This document shows positions 56,646-63,911 of a stretch of DNA of 64,000 nucleotides, one piece after another. Numbering within the stretch: position 1 is the first letter of the stretch; the number at the start of each line of letters is the position of its first letter. The DNA lies in assembly GCA_000440235.1 (NCBI GenBank), contig ALKQ01000044.1, positions 1-64,000 of the forward strand, read 5' to 3'. A program made the translations under genes and the position numbers. The notes beneath the pieces were generated by a model. The model worked only from the letters and a program-made list of their open reading frames with translations, searched no databases and was not told the origin of the DNA. This DNA comes from Streptococcus suis 10581. GTDB lineage: Bacteria; Bacillota; Bacilli; Lactobacillales; Streptococcaceae.

Positions 56646-57159
56646 TATCATTACATCACAAGCCATCAGAACTGCCCTGGGAGTTCTTGAGGAAGATTTG
56701 TTATTGTTAGAGTTTGACAAAAAATATGCAAATTTAGCAAAGAACAAAGGAAAGTTTCAATCTCTAACTCAATATTCTATTTTGGGATTGAACGAAGAGA
56801 CAGATTCACCTGTATATATCGGTGTTATCAAGAAAACTGGTGAGGTTGCTACTCTTGATGAATATAAAGAACATCAGTTAAAAACAGCTAATGTCGAACT
56901 TGAAAGAATTATACAAGAAAAGAAACAACTTGAAAATGAGATAGCAAAGTTACAGATAAAAAATGCTAAATTGAACGATGAATCTTGGCTCATAAGAGAC
57001 GACTATGCTAGAGTAGCTGTTGAATTTGATGAACTTGGAGACTTATTAGAAGAGTTAAAGAATGAAACAAAGCAAGAGCGGAGAAAGCTTAAGCAGAAGA
57101 TTTTTAGAGAAATTCAGCAAATGAGTTTTTTTGATAAGTTAAAGTTTTTGATAAGTTAA
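56638..57159 (+). CDS. Coiled-coil protein of the replication module
   Basis: A 173-residue protein. After an N-terminal domain (1-80), a long coiled coil spans residues 85-160 (VELERIIQEKKQLENEIAKL) with a basic end. The gene runs into a perfect 17-bp tandem duplication (57133-57166) that includes the stop codon. It lies just upstream of the origin stem-loop, which sits between it and rep. Unknown function; a Rep accessory is a guess. Confidence 0.68.
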   Translation: MANIITSQAIRTALGVLEEDLLLLEFDKKYANLAKNKGKFQSLTQYSILGLNEETDSPVYIGVIKKTGEVATLDEYKEHQLKTANVELERIIQEKKQLENEIAKLQIKNAKLNDESWLIRDDYARVAVEFDELGDLLEELKNETKQERRKLKQKIFREIQQMSFFDKLKFLIS

Positions 57160-57193
57160 AGTTTTTAATACGTTAGTACGAAAAAAAATCTAA

Positions 57194-57222
57194 GTCGGCA
57201 GGGTTAGTATTACCCTGCCGAC
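57194..57222. other. CRESS-type replication origin stem-loop
   Basis: GTCGGCAGGG (57194-57203) and CCCTGCCGAC (57213-57222) are perfect 10-bp complements around a 9-nt loop TTAGTATTA. The loop and first base of the right arm spell TAGTATTAC (57205-57213), which fits the NANTATTAC nonanucleotide nicked by Reps of geminiviruses and circoviruses. Tandem TGACAA repeats at 57228-57239 resemble iterons. It lies about 95 bp upstream of rep. Confidence 0.85.
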
Positions 57223-57316
57223 TACAGTGACAATGACAAGCGGACTTAAAACCTTGATTACATACAATCTAAGTGCATGAATGTTGACATCACAAAAAAT
57301 GACAAAGGAGGAATTT

Positions 57317-58642
57317 ATGACAAAAACTGACAGGCTCACAACTGCTTCACTTGAAAAAGCGAATAGCATTCGAAGTACTTATCGGGCACACTCATTCTGC
57401 TGTGTGCTGAATAATGTTGATAAGTTATTCGATATTGAGACAGACTTTTTTGAAGACCAACGTTTTAGCGACAAGACTAGAAAGCGAGTTGAAGAATTTA
57501 GAAAAAAACTTCCAAAACTAGGCTATCCTTTTTCACCTAAAAGAATGATTGAAATACTAATTGATTTTTGGATGGAAGATAGCGAAGATAGGAGTTGTGC
57601 TGTTAATTACGAAATCGGTGAAGATGGAGTTCATCATTGTCATATGATTCTTGAAGGTAAGCAAGCCATTCGCTTCTCAGCTTTACAAAAACTCTATCCC
57701 ACAATCCATGCTGAGCTGACTCGAGGAACAAAAGAAGAAGTATTTGCATATCTCAATAAAACAGGAAAACATGAAGAAAAAGCACATACCATTGTCGTTC
57801 CCATGATGATTCACGGAGAGATTAGAGCCAGTAAACAAGGCAAACGTACAGACCTTGAGATTATTGAGCAACTTTTAGAAGAAGGACAGTCCCCAGAAGA
57901 AATCATGTGCAGAAATATTGGTTATCGGCGCTTTTCCAAATTGATAAAAGAACACTATTATCAGATGCGATTACGAATGTCTCCTAGATTCAAAGAAAAT
58001 ATGGACGTTATTTATCATGTCGGCGCTTCCCGAAGTGGCAAGTCGTATCAGCAAATACGCTTGATGGATAAATACGGAGTAGGTAATGTCTATGTTTGGA
58101 GCGACTACCAGAATGGTGGGTTAGACAATTACATGGGAGAAAAAATTCTGTTTATGGAGGAATTCAAGGGAGAATTGTCTTACCAAGAATTTCTTCGTGT
58201 GACAGACTCCTACGTTCAGCAATTTCACGCTCGATTTACTAACATCTACGCTTTATGGGAAAAAGTACACATCAGTTCAATATTTCCACCTAAAGAGTTG
58301 TATAAGTTGATGGTTAGTAACTCGCTGAGAGCAACCGACACGATGGAACAAATGATGTTACGGATAAGCAAGGTAGTCTATCATTTCAAAGTTAAAAATC
58401 AAGGGAAGGTGCAATACAAATCTATTTCTTTTTCAATAGAAGATTTTAATCGTCATACAATAGAACAAATTGAGAAATTTGCTTATCAGTTTGACAAAGC
58501 CAATCCAAATGTCCTTAACTATAACTTTGAAACAGATGCATTTTTGTATACAATGAATCCAATAAAACATCTAAAGAAAAAAGCCATCACTCCTACCGAC
58601 CAAAGAAAAAGTGATGACTTAAATCAGCGAGATAAGCAATAA
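57317..58642 (+). CDS. rep: CRESS-like replication initiator, HUH endonuclease plus SF3 helicase
   Basis: A 441-residue Rep. Motif I is FCCVLNN (residues 27-33), motif II HCH (107-109, in GVHHCHMIL), motif III YLNK (145-148) with Tyr145 the presumed nicking residue. The SF3 helicase has Walker A GASRSGKS (236-243), Walker B ILFMEEF (277-283) and motif C-like HISSIFPP (318-325). This is the layout of CRESS-virus and pCRESS plasmid Reps. ATG 57317 follows AAAGGAGG; the frame is open 12 codons further upstream without a site. It would nick the stem-loop upstream and drive rolling-circle replication of the excised element. Confidence 0.87.
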   Translation: MTKTDRLTTASLEKANSIRSTYRAHSFCCVLNNVDKLFDIETDFFEDQRFSDKTRKRVEEFRKKLPKLGYPFSPKRMIEILIDFWMEDSEDRSCAVNYEIGEDGVHHCHMILEGKQAIRFSALQKLYPTIHAELTRGTKEEVFAYLNKTGKHEEKAHTIVVPMMIHGEIRASKQGKRTDLEIIEQLLEEGQSPEEIMCRNIGYRRFSKLIKEHYYQMRLRMSPRFKENMDVIYHVGASRSGKSYQQIRLMDKYGVGNVYVWSDYQNGGLDNYMGEKILFMEEFKGELSYQEFLRVTDSYVQQFHARFTNIYALWEKVHISSIFPPKELYKLMVSNSLRATDTMEQMMLRISKVVYHFKVKNQGKVQYKSISFSIEDFNRHTIEQIEKFAYQFDKANPNVLNYNFETDAFLYTMNPIKHLKKKAITPTDQRKSDDLNQRDKQ

Positions 58643-58692
58643 GTTATCTCTATTGATATTATCGCATATTTAAAGGAAAAAGGATAATAGAA

Positions 58693-58944
58693 ATGAACTC
58701 CGAAAAAATAAATCATATTGAAACTCTACTGAATCTATTAGTTGCCTTGATTCAGCAACAGACAAAACAAAATATCATATTTGGAATTGTGACACAAAAG
58801 GAGCTATTAGCTCTCGTAGATATTTCTCCTAACACATTGAAAAGTTGGGAGAAAAAAGGCTTGCCACGACTTGAACCTCCAATTGAAGGTACTAGAACAG
58901 TATATTACAAACTATCAGATGTACTTGATTTTTTGGAAAACTAG
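58693..58944 (+). CDS. MerR-like excisionase or regulator
   Basis: An 83-residue protein with a winged-helix MerR-type domain: TQKELLALVDISPNTLKSWEKKG followed by a basic wing RTVYYKLSDVLDFLEN. Its position directly before the integrase gene, and its small size, suggest an excisionase (Xis) guiding direction of recombination. A GGAT-type weak site precedes the ATG. Confidence 0.72.
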   Translation: MNSEKINHIETLLNLLVALIQQQTKQNIIFGIVTQKELLALVDISPNTLKSWEKKGLPRLEPPIEGTRTVYYKLSDVLDFLEN

Positions 58945-58954
58945 GTAAGAATGT

Positions 58955-59002
58955 GCTAAAATAGGTTCATCTAATTAGGAAAAGAGGATAGTCTATTTTA
59001 GC
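58955..59002. repeat. Inverted repeat between xis-like gene and integrase gene
   Basis: GCTAAAATAG (58955-58964) and CTATTTTAGC (58993-59002) are perfect arms around 28 bp, followed by CTTTT. It could limit transcription into the integrase gene or bind a regulator. Confidence 0.5.
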
Positions 59003-59030
59003 CTTTTCATTATCTGCATGAAGAGGCATT

Positions 59031-60296
59031 ATGAAAACTGAAACAATTATCTATAAAAATAAAAAAGTAATTAAGAAGACCAAAAACAATGGTGAGGTCA
59101 ACTACGTTTTAAGAGGTGTTTATCTAGGACTAGATGAAAAAACTGGTAAACAAGTCACTACCTCCATTACCGCTAAAACTCTTCGCCAATTGGATAGAAA
59201 GTATATTCAAGCTAAACTGGATTTCGAGGAGCGGGGAAGCACCCGAAAAGAAGTTATAAGAATTAATACTTTAGAAGAGCTTGCTGAAGAGTGGTTTAAA
59301 AACTATCAAAATTGGGTTACATCTGCTAATACACTAAATCGAGTAAGAGGTTATCTTGACACCTACATCATTCCAAGATTTGGAGAATACACACCGGATA
59401 AAATTGAATCCTCTGAAATCCAATCATGGGTTAATGAGCTTGCTGAAAAGGCAAAAAAATCTGTTGAATCTGGGGTAAAAAGAGCAGAGAAAGGAAGTGC
59501 AAAAGATTTCGGAGCTGTGACTCATAAGTTGAGCGATATTTTCGACTTCGGAATAACGAGCTATGGACTGTCAAAAAATCCAGTATCCACTGTTAAAATA
59601 CCTCCAAAGCCAAAAGCCAATAAAAAACGAATTATGGTACTTCATGATGACGATTTATCACATTGGTTAAAATTTTTGTCAGATTTACCAGATACACGAG
59701 CTAATCGTAGATTTAAAGTCATTTGTAACACTCTGCTCGCTTCAGCTTGCCGTATCAATGAATTACTAGCATTAGAAATTCATGATTTGGATTTAGAAAC
59801 AAGCGAAATTATTGTAAATAAGACTCTGATGTGGAAAAGAGCGAATAAGAAGTTAGGAATAAAGGGGGAAATGGTTTGTAAACCAACTCCCAAAACCAAT
59901 GCAGGAAATAGGAGAATTCCTGTGCCTTCAGATACAATTGCTTCACTCGTCGAATTTCATAACGAGATGAATACTTATTTTGAAAAGCATGGATTGCCTA
60001 AGTCCGACCTAATATTCCCAACAATTTATGGTAATTATATGTGTGATAGAAATGAGCGTGCCACACTTAAGAAACGTCTATCCTCACTTGGACTACCTGA
60101 TTATGGTTTTCATTTATTCCGTCACACTCATGCTTCTTTGATGTTGAATGCAGGAGCAAACTGGAAAGAATTACAAACTAGAATGGGGCATCAGTCTATA
60201 TCCACTACTATGGATACCTATGCAGAAATCGCTCCAAAACGAAAATTTGAAGCAGTTAATATTTATCTTGATAAAGTTGCTAAATTAACAGCTTAA
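59031..60296 (+). CDS. int: Tyrosine-recombinase integrase
   Basis: A 421-residue site-specific recombinase. The N-terminal arm-binding domain is residues 1-70, the SAM-like core-binding domain 80-185, and the catalytic domain 200-421. Catalytic residues are visible: Arg241 (ACRINELLALEI), Lys288, His361-x2-Arg364 (FHLFRHTHASL), His387 (MGHQSIS) and the nucleophile Tyr397 (MDTYAEIAPK). It ends about 100 bp from the attR copy at 60395, as usual for integrases of integrative elements. It inserts the island at the 3' end of rpmG. Confidence 0.95.
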   Translation: MKTETIIYKNKKVIKKTKNNGEVNYVLRGVYLGLDEKTGKQVTTSITAKTLRQLDRKYIQAKLDFEERGSTRKEVIRINTLEELAEEWFKNYQNWVTSANTLNRVRGYLDTYIIPRFGEYTPDKIESSEIQSWVNELAEKAKKSVESGVKRAEKGSAKDFGAVTHKLSDIFDFGITSYGLSKNPVSTVKIPPKPKANKKRIMVLHDDDLSHWLKFLSDLPDTRANRRFKVICNTLLASACRINELLALEIHDLDLETSEIIVNKTLMWKRANKKLGIKGEMVCKPTPKTNAGNRRIPVPSDTIASLVEFHNEMNTYFEKHGLPKSDLIFPTIYGNYMCDRNERATLKKRLSSLGLPDYGFHLFRHTHASLMLNAGANWKELQTRMGHQSISTTMDTYAEIAPKRKFEAVNIYLDKVAKLTA

Positions 60297-60391
60297 GTTA
60301 TCTCTACATTTTTCTCTACACTTTTGAGTACAATTCATAAAAGTCTTGCTATATCAAGGCTTTCGATAGCTAAAATAGACATTATTAGACC

Positions 60392-60532
60392 CTTACTGAA
60401 GTTAAGTAGACATTCAATACACGTCAGTTGACGGTGAAAACCTTGATTTAAAGCAATTTTTGAAAGATGAACTTTCATTACATTGCAATATAAATCAATA
60501 AGAACTCTACCTTTTACTCTACCTTTTTTAGA
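60392..60532. repeat. Second rpmG 3'-end copy with diverged flank
   Basis: The copy ACTGAAGTTAAGTAG at 60395-60409 encodes the same residues as ACTGAGGTGAAATAG in rpmG. The following 120 bp are about 75% similar by eye to 47976-48096. It is the junction of island 1 with the remnant island 2. Confidence 0.82.
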
Positions 60533-60557
60533 TGAATATATCATTTGGATATTGAAG

Positions 60558-60604
60558 TTAAGCCCTGTTATCATTTCGATGGCAGGGCTTTTTAATATTT
60601 GGTA
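60558..60604 (+). terminator. Terminator after second attachment copy
   Basis: AAGCCCTG and CAGGGCTT pair around 15 bp, followed by T-run. It is probably the terminator of the original rpmG-proximal end of island 2 or its donor. Confidence 0.65.
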
Positions 60605-60640
60605 CACTAACTTCTTATCTATATTTTGGTGGAGCTGAAA

Positions 60641-60692
60641 TTGACATCTACAAAGTTTAATGTTAAAATTCATTCAAAAATATATTTGAATG
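60641..60692 (+). promoter_or_regulatory. cadD promoter and CadX-type operator
   Basis: TTGACA (60641-60646) and TAAAAT (60664-60669) are 17 nt apart. The palindrome CATTCAAA-aatata-TTTGAATG (60671-60692) matches the operator type bound by CadC/CadX ArsR regulators, immediately before cadD. Confidence 0.85.
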
Positions 60693-60701
60693 AGGTGTAT
60701 A

Positions 60702-61316
60702 ATGATTCAAAATGTTGTTACTTCAATAATCCTGTATTCTGGGACAGCCGTAGACTTACTTATTATCCTAATGTTATTTTTTGCCAAAAGAAAAAGCAGA
60801 AAAGACATCATTAACATCTATTTAGGACAATTTCTAGGCTCTGTTAGTCTAATATTGCTAAGTTTGCTTTTTGCATTTGTCTTAAATTATATTCCTAGTA
60901 AAGAGATTTTAGGTTTACTCGGTTTGATTCCAATTTTCCTAGGCCTCAAAGTTTTGCTTTTAGGAGATTCTGATGGAGAAGCTATTGCAAAAGATGGTTT
61001 GCGAAAAGACAATAAAAACCTGATTTTTCTAGTCGCTATGATTACTTTTGCAAGTTGTGGCGCTGACAATATTGGTGTCTTTGTCCCATATTTTACCACC
61101 TTAAATTCAGCGAATTTGATAGTGACTTTACTTACTTTTCTAGTCATGATTTATCTCTTGGTTTTTTCTGCCCAAAAATTGGCACAAGTCCCTTCTGTTG
61201 GAGAAACTTTGGAAAAATATAGCAGATGGTTTATTGCCGTTGTCTATTTAGGATTGGGGATGTATATCCTGATTGAAAACAACAGCTTTGACATGCTATG
61301 GGCTGTGTTAGGCTAG
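60702..61316 (+). CDS. cadD: Cadmium resistance transporter CadD
   Basis: A 204-residue inner-membrane protein of the CadD/LysE-like family with five or six hydrophobic segments. FASCGADNIGVFVPYF (near residues 119-134) is the conserved CadD core. It is thought to protect against cadmium by export or sequestration. I chose ATG 60702 with GAGG upstream; the frame opens four codons earlier at 60690, which would sit on the operator. cadX follows after 11 nt. Confidence 0.92.
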   Translation: MIQNVVTSIILYSGTAVDLLIILMLFFAKRKSRKDIINIYLGQFLGSVSLILLSLLFAFVLNYIPSKEILGLLGLIPIFLGLKVLLLGDSDGEAIAKDGLRKDNKNLIFLVAMITFASCGADNIGVFVPYFTTLNSANLIVTLLTFLVMIYLLVFSAQKLAQVPSVGETLEKYSRWFIAVVYLGLGMYILIENNSFDMLWAVLG

Positions 61317-61327
61317 GAGAAAAAATT

Positions 61328-61666
61328 ATGAAAAAAGATAGTATCTGTCAAGTGGATGTTATTAATCAACAAAATGTTACAACCGCAACGAACTACCTTG
61401 AAAAGGAAAAAGTCCAAAAATCACTTCGCATTTTATCAAAATTTACCGATAATAAACAGATAAATATCATCTTTTATCTCCTTGCCGTCGAAGAACTCTG
61501 TGTCTGCGATATAGCCTGTTTACTAAATCTCAGTATGGCATCTGCCTCCCACCATCTTCGTAAACTAGCCAATCAAAACATCTTGGACACTAGAAGAGAG
61601 GGGAAAATTATATATTATTTTATAAAAGATGAGGAAATCAGAGATTTTTTTAACCAACTAGGATAA
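61328..61666 (+). CDS. cadX: ArsR-family cadmium regulator CadX
   Basis: A 112-residue winged-helix repressor of the CadC/CadX group. It has the cysteine motif ELCVCDIACLLNLSMASASHH, the metal-sensing alpha-3 region and recognition helix. GGAG precedes ATG 61328. It releases the operator at 60671-60692 when cadmium, lead or zinc binds. It lies directly downstream of cadD and is cotranscribed. Confidence 0.9.
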   Translation: MKKDSICQVDVINQQNVTTATNYLEKEKVQKSLRILSKFTDNKQINIIFYLLAVEELCVCDIACLLNLSMASASHHLRKLANQNILDTRREGKIIYYFIKDEEIRDFFNQLG

Positions 61667-61668
61667 CA

Positions 61669-61755
61669 ATGGATACTTATGCCGAATTAGCACCTAAAAA
61701 GAAAGCTGAAGCTGTTGATATTTATCTCAAACAAATAGCTAAGCTTACTAGTTAA
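61669..61755 (+). pseudogene. Integrase 3' fragment of a second, deleted element
   Basis: An 87-bp reading frame beginning at an internal methionine: MDTYAELAPKKKAEAVDIYL..., ending KLTS-stop. It aligns with residues 394-421 of the complete integrase at 59031 and includes the nucleophile Tyr. It starts two bases after the cadX stop, so the cad genes and the integrase tail were joined by a deletion. Confidence 0.88.
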
Positions 61756-61851
61756 TTATATGACTACATTTTTGACTACATTTAATATTGTAAAATCTAT
61801 AAACCTTGATATAACAGTGTTTATGACGCGCTAAAATAACATTTCCGAACC

Positions 61852-61972
61852 TTTACTGAGGTGAAATAGGGATTCACTACACGTCAATAGGCGGTAGAAA
61901 CCTTGATTTTATGCGATTTTTGAAATATTGATTTTCATTACATTGCAATAAAAATCAACCGAATCACTACCT
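61852..61972. repeat. attR outer: third rpmG 3'-end copy
   Basis: ACTGAGGTGAAATAG at 61855-61869 plus about 100 bp nearly identical to 47958-48077, with only a few mismatches by eye. Because this flank resembles the left-end DNA of the island, it may be the scar of a further element. Confidence 0.9.
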
Positions 61973-62006
61973 TTTTTGAAATAAGTTTTTGATTCGGATA
62001 AGCAAT

Positions 62007-62041
62007 AAACCCACTGGCTAATTAAGTCAGTGGGTTTTTTG
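62007..62041. terminator. Terminator at the outer island boundary
   Basis: AACCCACTG and CAGTGGGTT pair, followed by six T. It probably was the native terminator of rpmG before insertion. Confidence 0.75.
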
Positions 62042-62062
62042 AATGATTAGAAAGAAGTGAAG

Positions 62063-62902
62063 TTACGGATTAACAAGATCTACAATGATAATTTCTGGGC
62101 GATTAAAGAATCTTGGTACTCGTGTAGATTCTTTGGCCAGACCCCTGCTTACAATAAAATACGAATTTTCAACTTCATATAAACCACCTGCATATTTCGG
62201 AAGAAAACCTTGATTAGGCGCAAATACACCATTAACCAAATAAGGCACTCTCCATTGTCCTCCATGCGCATGACCAGATAACACTAAATCAAATCCATAC
62301 TTTTGATAAGTATCAATTAGTTCTGGTCGGTGCGCTAGTAAAACTTGGAAGTCAGTGCTTATTTGCTTCCTTTTTATGTCTTCAAGTTGGTCTAGCAAAC
62401 TCTCACTAGTATCATACTTTTGAAAATATTCAGGATCATCAATGCCTGAAATAGTGATGGACTGCCCCCTTACATCAACTCTACTACTATTTCCAGATAA
62501 TACAACCACATTCTGTTGTCTCAGATGTTCCAGCATCTGATCATATCGATTACTCCATATTTCATGATTACCTGACACATAGTAAGTATGATTAAATTTT
62601 CCTAGCCCGCTTAACAATTCTAGAGTTTTTCTGTCAGAAAGTTCATCATCAAAAATATCTCCACCCAATAAAATGATATCTGGCTTTTCTTTCTCTAATG
62701 TTTCCAAGATTTGTATCTGGTTTTTACCGTAATTTGATGAGTGTAAATCAGTAATTAGAGCAAGTCTGATTGGCTGAGATATTTTGGGACTAACAAGCCT
62801 GTAATGAGTTACTTGAAGCCGACTGTCAAAACCTAAAGCAAGAAAAATTAGGATACAAATAAAAACAAACCATCGTGGCTTAATATTTTTTAGTTTTTTC
62901 AT
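62063..62902 (-). CDS. Membrane-anchored metallophosphoesterase (YkuE/YaeI-like)
   Basis: A 279-residue protein: N-terminal hydrophobic anchor (residues 11-26), then a calcineurin-like phosphoesterase domain with metal-binding motifs LITDLHSS, GGDIFDD, SGNHEIWS and LSGHAHGGQW. The substrate is unknown. It is separate from the lac-type genes that follow and begins the chromosomal region after the island. Confidence 0.9.
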   Translation of the reverse strand: MKKLKNIKPRWFVFICILIFLALGFDSRLQVTHYRLVSPKISQPIRLALITDLHSSNYGKNQIQILETLEKEKPDIILLGGDIFDDELSDRKTLELLSGLGKFNHTYYVSGNHEIWSNRYDQMLEHLRQQNVVVLSGNSSRVDVRGQSITISGIDDPEYFQKYDTSESLLDQLEDIKRKQISTDFQVLLAHRPELIDTYQKYGFDLVLSGHAHGGQWRVPYLVNGVFAPNQGFLPKYAGGLYEVENSYFIVSRGLAKESTRVPRFFNRPEIIIVDLVNP

Positions 62903-62953
62903 TATTCGAACTATTTTACCAAATTTCTGTAACGAACAAACATTTTCAAAAGG

Positions 62954-63847
62954 TTACTCAATAATAATATCAAAATATTTTGTATCAACCTCTTTTGGAG
63001 CAACATAGCTAATACTTCGTTTGGCATTGAAAATATCAGATTCTTCCAATGAAGTAGAGAGTCCGCTCCAAGGTTCTAATGCGATAAAGGGACTCTGATT
63101 TGTAGTTGACCAAATCACTAAATATGGAAAATCATCAAATGCAATCGAAAGTTTCTTCTGATGATTTTTTGATTTCAAGGTTACCTTTCGAGATGCTAAT
63201 TGATCCAATGTTATGGCATCATGCTCAAACAGTTTATAGAACAAGTCCAAGGTTTTTTGATTTCCCAAGAATGGCCGGCGGTCTCGCAGATCAAGTAAGC
63301 CAGTTTCTGGAAAACTTCTAGGTACTGTACAAGATTCTATTTTTTCAAATTCTAAATAATAGTCTTCATAACTCTCACCATCCAACAAGGGACAATTAAA
63401 ACCTGGGTGACCCCCAATAAAGTAAGGTAGCTTTCTATGTCCCTCAAGGTTTTTCACCCGATATTCAGTTCGAATTGTATTGCCAAGTAGTGAGTAGTTA
63501 ATGGAAAGTTCAAATTCAAAAGGGTAATTTTTTACAGTTTCCTCATTTGATGAAATAGAAAATTCCAAAGAGTTTTCAGTACTATTTACATTTTTGAACA
63601 GCATTTTTCTCACAAGTCCATGCCTTGGAATTGTGCCTGTAAATGTCGGTCTTTCTGCAGGTTCATAGATAGCCCAATCATTTCGTAAACTTCCACAAAT
63701 AGGAAATAGAACTGGTGCTTGACCGCTCCAATAGGTCGGATCTCCTTGCCAAAGATACTCGATACCATCCTTGTCTTTAATAGAAATAATTTGCCCACCT
63801 AATTCAGAAAATTGTACTGTTAAGTTCTCATTTTTTAATTCGAGCAT
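62954..63847 (-). CDS. lacX: Aldose 1-epimerase family protein (LacX-like)
   Basis: A 297-residue galactose mutarotase-like enzyme: the N-terminus is TVQFSELGGQIISIKDKDG, the active-site histidine is in IPRHGLVRKM, with later FIGGHPGFNCPL and the acidic residue in FIALEPWSGL. It is downstream of a 6-phospho-beta-galactosidase gene, the position of lacX in streptococcal lactose operons. Exact sugar specificity is unknown. Confidence 0.85.
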   Translation of the reverse strand: MLELKNENLTVQFSELGGQIISIKDKDGIEYLWQGDPTYWSGQAPVLFPICGSLRNDWAIYEPAERPTFTGTIPRHGLVRKMLFKNVNSTENSLEFSISSNEETVKNYPFEFELSINYSLLGNTIRTEYRVKNLEGHRKLPYFIGGHPGFNCPLLDGESYEDYYLEFEKIESCTVPRSFPETGLLDLRDRRPFLGNQKTLDLFYKLFEHDAITLDQLASRKVTLKSKNHQKKLSIAFDDFPYLVIWSTTNQSPFIALEPWSGLSTSLEESDIFNAKRSISYVAPKEVDTKYFDIIIE

Positions 63848-63867
63848 AAAAACTGCCTCCCTTATAT

Positions 63868-63908
63868 GAAAACAAGGACGCTAACTTGAGCTAAGCATCC
63901 TTGTATTA
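63868..63908. terminator. Hairpin between lacG and lacX
   Basis: CAAGGA-c-GCT and AGC-a-TCCTTG-like arms (caaggacgct and agcatccttg) pair, between the two genes; it may reduce read-through into lacX. Confidence 0.6.
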
Positions 63909-63911
63909 GTT

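Larger units (their letters stand above)
60297..60701. other. attR of island 1 and cadD control region
   Basis: A 405-bp region without a gene. It has the 25-bp arm repeat (60301-60325), the diverged attachment repeat (60392-60532) starting with CTTACTGAAGTTAAGTAG, a terminator, and the cadD promoter. The att copy encodes Thr-Glu-Val-Lys-stop with synonymous changes to rpmG, which suggests origin in another strain or species. Confidence 0.8.
61756..62062. other. Third rpmG-end region
   Basis: A 307-bp region with no gene. It contains the nearly identical third attachment copy and a terminator (62007-62041). Confidence 0.75.

Noticed and set aside
47976..60409. Conjugative element, integrative mobilisable element or phage satellite with packaging genes
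   Set aside because: No relaxase, coupling protein, type IV secretion, capsid or terminase-like gene is present among the ORFs.
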